The notes: generated from the sequence alone by a model not told the origin. Positions 17,623-27,610 are shown, counted from the first letter of the stretch. The stretch is 64,000 bases of DNA from an uncultured Bacteroidaceae bacterium (GCA_944320965.1 CALUJO010000004.1:56228-120227); one strand, 5' to 3'. Program-made: numbers and translations.

Positions 17623-18142
17623 TGCTTTCTTTTATTTCAAAGTTGGTTACTGCCATGGCTTTTATGAAATTTTTTGTATATTCTCCGTCAGTCAGTACGT
17701 AGGAATATACAAGTCCGCAGTCCATGGATGTGAATTTTTTCTCGGAAGTATATCTGACCGTTACATTGTCTTGATGTCTTTCCACTACAGTTACGGGAGT
17801 TCCCGCCGGATGTTCAACACCTTCATCGTCAACAAACGGCTTGTCGGACGGTTTTTCAACAAGCACGGTAAAATGAAAAGTATAGGTTGTTTCGTTCTGC
17901 GTACTGTTAAGCGGCAATGTTATGTATGAAGCGTTTATTTCCTTGTTGACAAGAACAGAATCCGTTCCAAGTGCTGTAACGGTAACTGTGTCTATTGTCA
18001 TTGTGGTTGAATCGCTTATTGACAGAAATCTGAATTTCAATTCGTTTGCACTTCCAAGCGGGCAGTCGCTTTCGTTGCATCCGGTAATTGAAAACATTGT
18101 AACAAGTACAAGCGCAGTAAATATGAAAATGTTTTTGAACAT
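17594..18142 (-). CDS. DUF6452-type lipoprotein
   Basis: 182 aa with signal peptide MFKNIFIFTALVLV and lipobox SITGC, lipidated Cys at residue 22. The mature protein has Ig-like/beta-sandwich character with STTMTIDTVTV and a CGLVYSYVL segment near 147. The family (DUF6452 from memory) has no known function. Its 3' end overlaps the start of the DUF6048-type gene by 29 nt. The GT2 gene lies 2 nt upstream, so all of 16352-19098 is one minus-strand unit. Confidence 0.65.
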   Translation of the reverse strand: MFKNIFIFTALVLVTMFSITGCNESDCPLGSANELKFRFLSISDSTTMTIDTVTVTALGTDSVLVNKEINASYITLPLNSTQNETTYTFHFTVLVEKPSDKPFVDDEGVEHPAGTPVTVVERHQDNVTVRYTSEKKFTSMDCGLVYSYVLTDGEYTKNFIKAMAVTNFEIKESNEDNIFVFF

Positions 18143-18144
18143 GC

Positions 18145-19098
18145 CTAAACTATTTCTTTTTCAATTTGATATTTGTTCCTTTCGGCAGAGTTTCTTACCA
18201 CAAGTTCTCCGATGAAACCAGCGAGGAACAGCTGTGTTCCTATAATCATCGCTGTGAGTGAAAGATACAGATAAGGTGAATCGGTAATAAGTCTGTAAGG
18301 AAGACCGTGATGCAAAGCGTAAAGTTTGCTTGCTCCTACAATAATTACTGATATTAATCCAAGCAGGAACATAAGTGAACCAAGCAATCCGAAAAAGTGC
18401 ATAGGCTTGACACCGAACTTTGAAAGGAACCATAATGTTATAAGGTCAAGGTAACCGTTTACAAAGCGGTCAAGACCGAATTTTGTCTTTCCGTATTTCC
18501 TTGCCTGATGATGTACTACCTTTTCTCCAATCTTTTTGAAACCTGCATTTTTTGCAAGATACGGAATGTATCTGTGCATTTCGCCGTAAACCTCAATGTG
18601 TTTTACAACCTCTTTTTTATATGCTTTCAGTCCGCAGTTGAAATCGTGAAGATTCTTTATTCCCGAAACTTTTCGTGCCGTGGCATTGAACAGTTTTGTC
18701 GGTATGGTTTTTGAAAGCGGGTCGTATCTTTTCTGTTTCCATCCTGAAACCAGATCATATCCGTCCTGCGTAATCATTCTGTACAGTTCCGGAATTTCAT
18801 CCGGACTGTCCTGAAGGTCGGCATCCATTGTTATGACTACATCACCCTGTGCCTTTAGGAATCCGTGATAGAGTGCAGGCGATTTTCCGTAGTTTCTTCT
18901 GAACTTGATGCCTTTTACATTGTCTGATTTCTGTGAAAGACCTTCTATTATTTTCCAGGAGTTGTCTGTACTTCCGTCATCCACAAATATGACTTCGTAT
19001 GTAAAGTCATGTTCTTTCATTACTTTCTCAATCCATTGGAACAGTTCCGGAATGGATTCTTCTTCATTATATAAAGGTACGACTACGGATATTTCCAT
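18145..19098 (-). CDS. Membrane-associated family 2 glycosyltransferase
   Basis: 317 aa. The GT-A domain spans residues 1-220: VVPLYNEEESIPEL, FVDDGSTDNSW near 40, and the DxD in MDADLQDSPDEI near 95. Two transmembrane helices follow (about 235-260 and 275-300). This is the layout of DPM/GtrB/ArnC-type polyprenyl-phosphate glycosyltransferases that load a sugar onto undecaprenyl phosphate at the inner membrane. Donor sugar unknown. The DUF4199 gene is immediately upstream, an association common in Bacteroidales. Confidence 0.88.
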   Translation of the reverse strand: MEISVVVPLYNEEESIPELFQWIEKVMKEHDFTYEVIFVDDGSTDNSWKIIEGLSQKSDNVKGIKFRRNYGKSPALYHGFLKAQGDVVITMDADLQDSPDEIPELYRMITQDGYDLVSGWKQKRYDPLSKTIPTKLFNATARKVSGIKNLHDFNCGLKAYKKEVVKHIEVYGEMHRYIPYLAKNAGFKKIGEKVVHHQARKYGKTKFGLDRFVNGYLDLITLWFLSKFGVKPMHFFGLLGSLMFLLGLISVIIVGASKLYALHHGLPYRLITDSPYLYLSLTAMIIGTQLFLAGFIGELVVRNSAERNKYQIEKEIV

Positions 19099-19121
19099 TT
19101 TAATGAAAGTTTAAGCCAATA

Positions 19122-19643
19122 TTAATTGTTGTTTTTTCGCAATATTACAGCTATAAGGGCAGAGAATATAAATGTCCAGATAATGCTGTTAGTAAACATT
19201 GTCATGGTTATGTCAATTGCCGACAAAGAAGACAAAGTATTTACATATTCTTTCATTTGTTCTATATAGGCATCAGTTCCAACCTGGTTCTCAAATTCTG
19301 TAAGATTTGTAATATACCATTTTGTAAGCATCCCTCCGTCAATGAATCTGAAATATATGAACTGTGCCAATGCTTCGAGCAGTGTACCGCAGAATATCAT
19401 ATTGAACAAGAATAAGAATCCCTGTTTAAACGATAGGTTTCCGTTGAGTTTCTTCTCCCGGACAATCATTGTCAGATATCCGTAAAGGAAAGGTGCTGAA
19501 ACAAACATAAGTGCATACAGGACAGAAAGTCCGGGGTATGTCATTGACAGCGGTATACATATGAAGCGGATAATGTAGAACAATCCTAACATCAGTCCCA
19601 GTTTCCTCGCAATTTGTATTATGTTATCGTTTTTTTCTGTCAT
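19122..19643 (-). CDS. DUF4199 membrane protein
   Basis: 173 aa with four hydrophobic helices (about 12-32, 40-60, 72-95 and 148-168). The order of helices and the loop MLTKWYITNLTEF fit DUF4199, a Bacteroidetes family of unknown function usually found beside a GT2 gene as here (23 nt). A TAACTTTG promoter box is 24 nt upstream of the start. Confidence 0.8.
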   Translation of the reverse strand: MTEKNDNIIQIARKLGLMLGLFYIIRFICIPLSMTYPGLSVLYALMFVSAPFLYGYLTMIVREKKLNGNLSFKQGFLFLFNMIFCGTLLEALAQFIYFRFIDGGMLTKWYITNLTEFENQVGTDAYIEQMKEYVNTLSSLSAIDITMTMFTNSIIWTFIFSALIAVILRKNNN

Positions 19644-19666
19644 AATTACTGGTTTTTGTTACTCTG

Positions 19667-19674
19667 CAAAGTTA
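19667..19674 (-). promoter_or_regulatory. Candidate -7 box for DUF4199-GT2 operon
   Basis: Minus-strand TAACTTTG (TAnnTTTG), 24 nt upstream of the DUF4199 start. Confidence 0.5.
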
Positions 19675-19777
19675 ATATATTTAGTAATATGTTTTGAAAT
19701 CAGGGTAATAAAAAAAGGACATTGCCGGGTAATTTTGTCCGTCATGTCCTCTTTTAAAAATGTTTTATCAGTGTACT

Positions 19778-21472
<1,695 letters not shown>

Positions 21473-21500
21473 TTAGTTTACTCCCAATCTCCCTGTGCTT

Positions 21501-21595
21501 TTGCCATAATGGCAGTTTTTGTCGGTACATATGCCTTATAATGTTTTTAAAATACCTAAATTTGCAAATTCTGACATTATAAGCCAAAATGGCAA
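21501..21595. promoter_or_regulatory. Paired GCCA..TGGC dyads and -7 box before grpE
   Basis: Two related dyads, TTGCCATAATGGCA (21501-21514) and GCCAAAATGGCAA (21583-21595), flank a TAAATTTG -7 box (21557-21564). They could be operators for the grpE-dnaJ transcript. No regulator is identified. Confidence 0.35.
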
Positions 21596-21651
21596 AGTTT
21601 TTGCTATATATTAAAAAATGTGTGTCGAATAATAAAAAACAATATATAGAT

Positions 21652-22227
21652 ATGGACAAGAAAGAAGAAAAAGAAAATCTGAAGAACGAGGAAGTTCAGG
21701 AAGAGACTGTTGATACTGCGGCTGAGGCTGCAGGAGCAGAAACAACAGAGGAAACGGCAGAAGAGCCTACTTTGGAAAAACAGCTTGAAGAGGCAAATGC
21801 CAAGATTGCCGAACTTACCGACAAGATATTGAGACTTCACGCAGAGTTTGACAATTACAAGAAGAGAAACATCAAGGAAAAGGCCGAACTGATAAAGAAC
21901 GGTGGCGAACGTGTGCTTGATTCTTTCCTTCCTGTTGCCGACGATATGGAACGTGCCCTTGTGGCAATTGAAAAGGCTGAAGAAATTAATGCCGTTGCCG
22001 AAGGCGTGAAACTTATTCATGAAAAACTGATGCAGACATTTACAAAGAACGGTGTTTCTGTCATTCAGACAAAAGATGCCGTTTTTGATACTGATGTTCA
22101 CGAGGCTGTTGCACTCATACCTGCTCCGTCTGAAGATGTTAAGGGCAAGGTTGTTGATTGTATACAGACTGGTTATATGCTGAATGACAAAGTGCTGCGC
22201 CATGCTAAGGTTGTTGTAGCACAATAA
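21652..22227 (+). CDS. grpE: GrpE nucleotide exchange factor
   Basis: 191-aa co-chaperone that releases ADP from DnaK. After a Glu-rich disordered N-terminus (residues 1-45), a long coiled coil ([19 protein letters not shown]) leads into [12 protein letters not shown], the GrpE signature region, then [11 protein letters not shown] and the C-terminal beta domain with [11 protein letters not shown]. An ATG at 21589 would add 21 residues, but the second dyad would then be inside the gene, and MDKKEEKE is the usual type of N-terminus. dnaJ starts 19 nt downstream; dnaK is not in the window. Confidence 0.93.
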   Translation: MDKKEEKENLKNEEVQEETVDTAAEAAGAETTEETAEEPTLEKQLEEANAKIAELTDKILRLHAEFDNYKKRNIKEKAELIKNGGERVLDSFLPVADDMERALVAIEKAEEINAVAEGVKLIHEKLMQTFTKNGVSVIQTKDAVFDTDVHEAVALIPAPSEDVKGKVVDCIQTGYMLNDKVLRHAKVVVAQ

Positions 22228-22246
22228 TTTTAATAACATTTGGAAT

Positions 22247-23410
22247 ATGGCAAAGCGAGATTATTATGAGGTGCTTGGGGTTTCAAAGACCGCAACACCA
22301 GACGAAATAAAGAAGGCCTACAGAAAGTTGGCCATAAAGTATCATCCTGATAAGAATCCGGGTGACAAGGAGGCTGAAGAAAAGTTTAAGGAAGCTGCCG
22401 AGGCTTACAGCGTACTGAGTGATGCCGACAAACGTCAGCGCTACGACCAGTTTGGTCATGCCGGAGTTGGCGGTGCTGCTGGCAACGGAGGTCCTTACGG
22501 TGGTTTCAATATGGACATGGATGATATCTTCTCTATGTTTGGTGATATCTTCGGAGGCCATTCAGGTTTTGGCGGATTCGGCGGTTTCGGTGGTGGAAGC
22601 TCAAGGGGCGGCAGCCAGAGAATGTTCCGTGGCTCTGATTTGAGGGTTAAAGTCAAGCTGACACTTAACGAGATTGCAACAGGAGTTGAGAAGAAGTTTA
22701 AGGTTAAGAAGTTTGTTCCTTGTACGCACTGTAATGGAAGCGGTTCAGAAGACGGCTCAACCGAGACATGTCCTACTTGTCACGGTTCAGGTACTGTTGT
22801 TACAACTCATCGTACCATGCTTGGTATGATGCAGTCACAGAGTACATGTCAGACTTGCGGTGGCGACGGTAAGATTATAAAGAACAAATGTCATGTCTGC
22901 CATGGCGAAGGTGTTGTTCAGGGCGAAGAGATTGTAAGTGTCAAGATTCCTGCCGGAGTTGCAGCCGGAATGCAGCTTTCAATGAGCGGCAAGGGTAATG
23001 CCGGAAAACGTAACGGTATTGCCGGTGATTTGCTCATCTTGGTTGACGAGGAAGAACATCCTGATTTGATCCGTGACAACAACGACCTTCTGTACAATCT
23101 TCTGCTGAGCTTCCCGACAGCAGCGTTGGGTGGGGCAGTAGAGGTGCCTACTCTTGACGGAAAAGCCCGTGTGAAGATTGATGCCGGTACGCAGCCGGGC
23201 AAGGTTCTCCGCCTTCGTGGAAAGGGATTGCCTGATGTGAACGGATACGGAAAGGGCGACTTGATTGTAAATGTCAGTGTTTATGTTCCTGAAAACCTTT
23301 CAAGGTCAGAGAAGGAAGCACTTGAAAATATGAGCAAGTCAGAGAACTTTGAGCCTAAACAGTCTGTAAAGGAAAAAATATTCAAGAAATTCCGCAGCTA
23401 TTTCAACTAA
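22247..23410 (+). CDS. dnaJ: Chaperone DnaJ
   Basis: 387-aa full-length type I J-protein. Order: J domain (residues 1-70) with HPD in YHPDKNPGD, which stimulates DnaK ATPase; Gly/Phe-rich linker (about 80-130, GFGGFGG repeats); zinc-finger domain with four CxxCxGxG-type repeats ([32 protein letters not shown]); and the C-terminal substrate-binding domains with [13 protein letters not shown]. It forms an operon with grpE and ends at a strong terminator. Confidence 0.97.
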   Translation: MAKRDYYEVLGVSKTATPDEIKKAYRKLAIKYHPDKNPGDKEAEEKFKEAAEAYSVLSDADKRQRYDQFGHAGVGGAAGNGGPYGGFNMDMDDIFSMFGDIFGGHSGFGGFGGFGGGSSRGGSQRMFRGSDLRVKVKLTLNEIATGVEKKFKVKKFVPCTHCNGSGSEDGSTETCPTCHGSGTVVTTHRTMLGMMQSQSTCQTCGGDGKIIKNKCHVCHGEGVVQGEEIVSVKIPAGVAAGMQLSMSGKGNAGKRNGIAGDLLILVDEEEHPDLIRDNNDLLYNLLLSFPTAALGGAVEVPTLDGKARVKIDAGTQPGKVLRLRGKGLPDVNGYGKGDLIVNVSVYVPENLSRSEKEALENMSKSENFEPKQSVKEKIFKKFRSYFN

Positions 23411-23432
23411 ACGGCTGACAGGAAATGCATAT

Positions 23433-23474
23433 AAACAGGCGGCAGATGCAAACATCATCTGCCGCCTGTTTTTT
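23433..23474 (+). terminator. Terminator after dnaJ
   Basis: AAACAGGCGGCAGATG (23433-23448) pairs with CATCTGCCGCCTGTTT (23456-23471) across a 7-nt loop, followed by T residues. Confidence 0.9.
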
Positions 23475-23777
23475 ATTGTCATGTTGTATTGTGTGGTATA
23501 TAAGATTATTGTTTCCTAAGTCTTGTATGCGTAATTATTTTATCAATAAATTGGGAATATGGCTTTTGTTCAATTTATATGCGTATGTTTTTGCCATAAA
23601 ACCTTGGAGGTTTTACCCAAAAACGTTCGGGGTTTTGTATCAAAACATTAAAGGTTTTCTGTAAAAAGGCAGGAGCTTTTTTCAGAAAAGAAATATTGGA
23701 CCGCTTTAGATAAACATTTCTATGACATGGTATTTGTTTTATGATTATAGCATTTTAGTGGTATTCAGTAAATACCA
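23475..23777. other. Intergenic region after dnaJ with repeats
   Basis: About 300 bp without a gene. It contains the 22-nt repeat locus C and a perfect 15-bp inverted repeat at 23751-23785. The plus-strand open frame through this stretch crosses the terminator and repeats and is not considered coding. Confidence 0.6.
23598..23685. repeat. 22-nt tandem repeats AAAA-N9-TTTT-N5 (four units), locus C
   Basis: Units begin at 23598, 23620, 23642 and 23664, each exactly 22 nt. N9 cores are CCTTGGAGG, CGTTCGGGG, CATTAAAGG and GGCAGGAGC. The AAAA and TTTT blocks are intact in all four. The period and frame match loci B (6926) and E (55342). Confidence 0.8.
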
Positions 23778-23785
23778 CTAAAATG
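23751..23785. repeat. Perfect 15-bp inverted repeat at a truncation junction
   Basis: CATTTTAGTGGTATT (23751-23765), loop CAGTA, AATACCACTAAAATG (23771-23785). It coincides with the point where the third copy of the small basic ORF loses homology. It could act as a terminator for the minus-strand LRR operon, though no T run follows on that strand. Confidence 0.6.
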
Positions 23786-23843
23786 TAAAATGGAGGATTG
23801 CTCTCTTCCATGAGAAGGTTACCCGTGGAATTTTAATTTTCAT
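23778..23843 (-). pseudogene. Truncated copy of the 55-aa basic ORF (N-terminal part)
   Basis: Starts inside the end of the 304-aa LRR gene, as the intact copy does after the 722-aa LRR gene. It reads MKIKIPRVTFSWKRAI, matching the first 16 residues of the intact protein except Gly7 to Arg, then runs into unrelated LHFTF and a stop inside the inverted repeat. A 21-aa remnant. Confidence 0.6.
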
Positions 23844-24747
23844 ATTCAGTTTCTTTTAAATATTTATGGAGTTCTGATGGTAACAATTTTTTGAATTTTT
23901 CTGTGCTTCCCATAGGAATTGTTATACTTGTCAATGAACGACAATGCAAAAATGCGTAATCTCCGATACGTGTCACAGATGCAGGAATTGTTATACTTGT
24001 CAATGAGGTACAACCCTCAAATGCGCTATCTCCGATACATGTCACAGATGCAGGAATTGTTATACTTGTCAATGAGGTACAATCCTCAAATGCGCTATCT
24101 CCGATACATGTCACAGATGAGGGAATTGTTATACTTGTCAATGAACGATAAAACCAAAATGCTCTATCACATATGGCAATAGTACCTTCCTTGATATTGT
24201 AATTAGTAAGATTATTATTTCCTTTTATAAGTTTCTTCCTGTCAGCGCTATACTTTACACTAAAATCATCAATCCATTCTCCATCTTTATCTGTGGCTTT
24301 TGTAGAGACAGGAGGCAGGATTTCGAGTTTAAGACCTTTAACAAAACTGTCCACAATCTTTTTCCCGAACTCGTTGCTATAGAAATTTACCTGAGTAAAA
24401 TGAGAGGTAAGTTTATCATAAAAAGCCATACGTTCATTTATGGGCTTTAAAGAAAGTTCATAGACCTGAAAGGATAGGGTATCATCAAGCATGGCGCGAC
24501 GGTATGCGCGTTTCATTCGTTCATCTCCGCGGTACAGGTCTGAAATAAGATTGTTAAGTTTTCTACAGTCCTTATATATTTCGGAACCATATAAAGATAC
24601 AATATAGTATAAAAAGTCGGACATGTCAGAAAAACTGCCAGCTGTTTCTGCGCATAGCAAAGGCGTACCGCAGAACGGGCAGTTGGTAAGTGACAAAGAT
24701 AATCCTTTTGGCGGAATCCATTCTCCGCCACATTTCTCGCATTTCAT
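23833..24747 (-). CDS. Zinc-ribbon BspA-type LRR protein, short paralogue
   Basis: 304 aa. Residues 1-30 form a four-cysteine zinc ribbon (CEKC at 3-6, CPFC at 23-26), followed by an alpha-helical domain (about 40-140, DFLYYIVSLYGSEIYKDCRKL and so on), a linker (KKLIKGNNNLTNYNIKEGT), and about four LRR_5 repeats with the unit SLTSITIPASVTCIGDSAFE. A fixed tail (PMGSTEKFKKLLPS) closes the protein. There is no signal peptide or sorting domain, so it is probably cytoplasmic, unlike secreted BspA. It is nearly identical in its first 190 residues to the upstream 722-aa paralogue. Function unknown. Confidence 0.85.
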   Translation of the reverse strand: MKCEKCGGEWIPPKGLSLSLTNCPFCGTPLLCAETAGSFSDMSDFLYYIVSLYGSEIYKDCRKLNNLISDLYRGDERMKRAYRRAMLDDTLSFQVYELSLKPINERMAFYDKLTSHFTQVNFYSNEFGKKIVDSFVKGLKLEILPPVSTKATDKDGEWIDDFSVKYSADRKKLIKGNNNLTNYNIKEGTIAICDRAFWFYRSLTSITIPSSVTCIGDSAFEDCTSLTSITIPASVTCIGDSAFEGCTSLTSITIPASVTRIGDYAFLHCRSLTSITIPMGSTEKFKKLLPSELHKYLKETEYEN

Positions 24748-24760
24748 ACAGTTTTTTTAT

Positions 24761-24928
24761 TCAATGTGTTTTACCCAAAAGAAAATTTATCAGGATTGAT
24801 CCTATTTTCCTTTCCAAGCCATTTCTGGTTGTAGGTATACCTGTTTCTTTTGCGATATGTTGTTTAACTTTAGTTATACCGATTGCTCTCTTCCATGAGA
24901 ATGTTACACCTGGAATTTTAATTTTCAT
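24761..24928 (-). CDS. Small basic protein, 55 aa, intact copy
   Basis: ATG at 24928 overlaps the last codons and stop of the 722-aa LRR gene (11 nt), and its TGA lies 13 nt before the 304-aa LRR gene, so it is wedged between the two. The product starts MKIKIPGVTFSWKRAIGI, continues AKETGIPTTRNGLERKIG and ends LINFLLGKTH; it is Lys/Arg-rich with one C-terminal hydrophobic segment and no Cys. Two partial copies flank the LRR genes in the same arrangement, which argues it is a real part of the repeating unit. I do not recognise a family with certainty. DNA- or nucleic-acid binding is a guess from charge only. Confidence 0.6.
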   Translation of the reverse strand: MKIKIPGVTFSWKRAIGITKVKQHIAKETGIPTTRNGLERKIGSILINFLLGKTH

Positions 24929-27086
24929 ATTCAGTTTCTTTTAAATATTTATGTAACCATGATGGTAACAATTTCTTGAATTTTTCTGTGCTTCCCATAG
25001 GAATTGTTATACTTGTCAATGAATAGCAACTCTCAAATGCGCTATCTCCGATGCTTATCACGGATGCAGGAATTTTTATATTTGTCAATGCCCAACAATT
25101 AGTAAATGTGCTATTTCCGATGCTTATCACGGATGAAGGAATTGTTATACTTGTCAATGAATGACAAAACCCAAATGCCCAGTCTCCAATACATGTCACA
25201 GATGAAGGGATTGTTATACTTGCCAATGAACCACAACTCCAAAATGTGTTATCTCCGATACATGTCACAGATGCAGGAATTGTTATGCTTGTCAATGAAT
25301 CACATCCCCCAAATGCGCTATCTCCGATACATGTCACAGATGCAGGAATTGTTATATTTGCCAATGAATGACAATACTCAAATGCGCTATCTCCGATGCT
25401 TATCACAGATGTAGGAATTGTTATACTTGTTAATGAATGACAACTCTCAAATGCGCAATCTCCGATACATGTCACAGACGAAGGAACAATTACTTCTTTT
25501 ACATGTTTAGGGCACCATATCAATGTATTTGTCTTTTTTTCGTACAATATATCATCCTCTATAAAATAATGCTGATTATTTTCTACATGTAAGCGAAGTT
25601 TTGAGCATCTATCAAATGCGCTTTTTCCGATATATGTCACAGATGAGGAGATTGTTATACTTGTCAATGAATCACAACCCCTAAATGCGCTATCTCCGAT
25701 GCTTATCACAGATGAAGGAATTGTTATACTTGTCAATGAATCACAACTCTCAAACGCGCAATCTCCGATACATGTCACAGACGAAGGAACAATTACTTCT
25801 TTTACATGTTTAGGGCACCATATCAATGTATTTGTCTTTTTTTCGTACAATATATCATCCTCTATAAAATAATGCTGATTATTTTCTATATGTAAGCGAA
25901 GTTTTGAGCATCTATCAAATGCGTTTTTTCCGATACATGTAACAGATGAGGAGATTGTTATACTTGTCAATGAATCACACCCCCCAAATGCGCTATCTCC
26001 GATGCTTATCACAGATGAAGGAATTGTTATACTTGTCAATGAATCACACCCCCTAAATGCGCTATCTCCGATACATGTCACAGATGCAGGAATAATTACT
26101 TCTTTTACATGTTTAGGGCACCACATCAATGTATTTGTCTTTTTTTCGTACAATATATCATCCTCTATAAAATAATGCTGATTATTTTCTATATGTAAAC
26201 GAAGCCTTGAGCATCTATCAAATGCTCTCTTTCCGATACATGTTAAAGATGAAGGGATTGTTATACTTGTCAATGAAAAACAACTCTCAAATGAGTTATC
26301 TCCGATGCTTATCACAGATGAAGGGATTGTTATATTTGTTAATGAATGACAATGCAAAAATGCGCTATCTCCGATGCTTATCAAAGATGAAGGAATTGTT
26401 ATACTTGTTAATGAATGACAACGTAAAAATGCGCTATCTCCGATACACGTCAAAGATGAAGGAATTGTTATACTTGCCAATGAATAACAACTCTCAAATG
26501 CGCTATCACAAATAGCAATAGTACCTTCCTTGATATTGTAATTCGTAAGATTCTTATTTCCTTTTATAAGCTTCTTCCTGTCCGCGCTATATTTTACCCC
26601 AAAATCATCAATCCATTCTCCATCTTTATCTGTGGCTTTTGTAGAAACAGAAGGCAAGATTTCAAGTTTAAGACCTTTAACAAAACTATCCACAATCTTT
26701 TTCCCGAACTCGTCGTTATAGAAATTTACCTGAGTAAAATGAGAGGTAAGTTTATCATAAAACGCCATACGTTCATTTATGGGCTTTAAAGAAAGTTCAT
26801 AGACCTGAAAGGATAGGTTGTCATCAAGCATTGCACGATGGTATGCGCGTTTCATTCGTTCATCGCCGTGGTACAGGTCTGAAATAAGATTGTTAAGTCT
26901 TCTACAGTCCTTATATATTTCGTAACCATATAAAGAAACAATATAGTATAAAAAGTCGGACATGTCAGAAAAACTGCCAGCTGTTTCTGCACATAGCAAA
27001 GGCGTACCGCAGAACGGGCAGTTGGTAAGTGATAAAGATAATCCTTTTGGCGGAATCCATTCTCCGCCACATTTCTCGCATTTCAT
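24918..27086 (-). CDS. Zinc-ribbon BspA-type LRR protein, long paralogue
   Basis: 722 aa with the same N-terminal zinc ribbon (CEKC, CPFC) and helical domain as its 304-aa neighbour, then some twenty LRR_5 units (consensus SLTSITIPSSVxxIGDSAFxxC, ~23 aa). Three of the repeats are separated by an insert containing NNQHYFIEDDILYEKKTNT and WCPKHVKEVI, the interrupting motif common in BspA-like proteins; this block recurs with a ~300-bp DNA period. No signal peptide is present. Near-identity with the neighbouring gene at both ends shows a recent tandem duplication, with repeat expansion or loss in the middle. Function unknown; the LRR face suggests protein binding. Confidence 0.85.
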   Translation of the reverse strand: MKCEKCGGEWIPPKGLSLSLTNCPFCGTPLLCAETAGSFSDMSDFLYYIVSLYGYEIYKDCRRLNNLISDLYHGDERMKRAYHRAMLDDNLSFQVYELSLKPINERMAFYDKLTSHFTQVNFYNDEFGKKIVDSFVKGLKLEILPSVSTKATDKDGEWIDDFGVKYSADRKKLIKGNKNLTNYNIKEGTIAICDSAFESCYSLASITIPSSLTCIGDSAFLRCHSLTSITIPSSLISIGDSAFLHCHSLTNITIPSSVISIGDNSFESCFSLTSITIPSSLTCIGKRAFDRCSRLRLHIENNQHYFIEDDILYEKKTNTLMWCPKHVKEVIIPASVTCIGDSAFRGCDSLTSITIPSSVISIGDSAFGGCDSLTSITISSSVTCIGKNAFDRCSKLRLHIENNQHYFIEDDILYEKKTNTLIWCPKHVKEVIVPSSVTCIGDCAFESCDSLTSITIPSSVISIGDSAFRGCDSLTSITISSSVTYIGKSAFDRCSKLRLHVENNQHYFIEDDILYEKKTNTLIWCPKHVKEVIVPSSVTCIGDCAFESCHSLTSITIPTSVISIGDSAFEYCHSLANITIPASVTCIGDSAFGGCDSLTSITIPASVTCIGDNTFWSCGSLASITIPSSVTCIGDWAFGFCHSLTSITIPSSVISIGNSTFTNCWALTNIKIPASVISIGDSAFESCYSLTSITIPMGSTEKFKKLLPSWLHKYLKETEYEN
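25440..26230. repeat. ~300-bp internal tandem repeat (three copies)
   Basis: The segment coding CPKHVKEV and YFIEDDILYEKK recurs at about 25490, 25790 and 26093 with near-identical nucleotides, each copy followed by two or three LRR units. It is prone to recombination and length variation. Confidence 0.75.
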
Positions 27087-27099
27087 ACAGTTTTTTTAT

Positions 27100-27216
27100 T
27101 CATTGTTTTTTACCCAAAAGAAAATTTATCAGGATTGATCCTACTTTCCTTTCCAAGCCATTTCTGGTTGTAGGTATGCCTGTTTCTTTTGCGATATGTT
27201 GTCTATTTAAGGGCAT
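27100..27216 (-). pseudogene. C-terminal half of the 55-aa basic ORF
   Basis: Lies 13 nt upstream of the 722-aa LRR gene, exactly like the intact copy before the 304-aa LRR gene. It reads QHIAKETGIPTTRNGLERK then VGSILINFLLGKKQ, matching the last ~33 residues, but the N-terminal half is replaced by unrelated sequence (an accidental ATG gives MPLNR). Confidence 0.6.
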
Positions 27217-27289
27217 ATTTTATATTATTATGTACTTTATAATATACCTGACCACCTTTACCAAGTTGCTCGAGGATAGTACATACTCC
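27203..27289 (-). pseudogene. Relic resembling a protein-kinase N-lobe
   Basis: A 28-codon open stretch reading CTILEQLGKGGQVYYKV then HNNIKYALK and a stop. It has the order of a Ser/Thr kinase N-lobe: I-x3-LG-x-GG loop, a VY-like strand, and YALK, the position of the VAIK lysine. There is no start codon and no remaining catalytic loop, and a stop codon lies directly upstream. It abuts the truncated small ORF. Short length makes chance resemblance possible. Confidence 0.35.
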
Positions 27290-27577
27290 TCAGGTTGAAA
27301 TTGATACAGTATTATCTATATTAAGTTTCATGTTTTCAATAAAATATGTTTCAACAAAAATAATAAAATGTTTTGGGACATATTATAATTATTTGTGTTT
27401 ATAGGCTTTATTATTGGTGATATTGATTATTGGATTTTTTTCTATTATTCAAAAGATAATTTAATTTGCATTTTCTGCATTTTATATTTACCTGTATAAA
27501 AATTAGATAAACCGGATTTTGCTGAATGATACTTATTATTTAATTGTCTTTTTTATATAGAATATTAGTAATAATAT
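27217..27577. other. AT-rich intergenic region upstream of LRR operon
   Basis: About 360 bp, very A/T rich, with the start of the kinase-like relic and a possible minus-strand -7 box (TATTTTTG, 27355-27362). I see no other gene or RNA. Confidence 0.5.
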
Positions 27578-27610
27578 AACCCGCCACAGATATGTTTTCT
27601 GTGGCGGGTT
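27578..27610 (-). terminator. Hairpin downstream of fumarase
   Basis: AACCCGCCACAGA (27578-27590) pairs perfectly with TCTGTGGCGGGTT (27598-27610). It is 50 nt beyond the fumarase stop. The T tract is weak. Confidence 0.7.

Noticed and set aside
23425..23664. 79-codon plus-strand open frame after dnaJ
   Set aside because: It runs through the dnaJ terminator and two repeat units and has no homology I can recognise.
23919..26515. Plus-strand open frames with repeating LYLSMN-type peptides
   Set aside because: They are the antisense of the LRR_5 repeats and show only mirrored periodicity.
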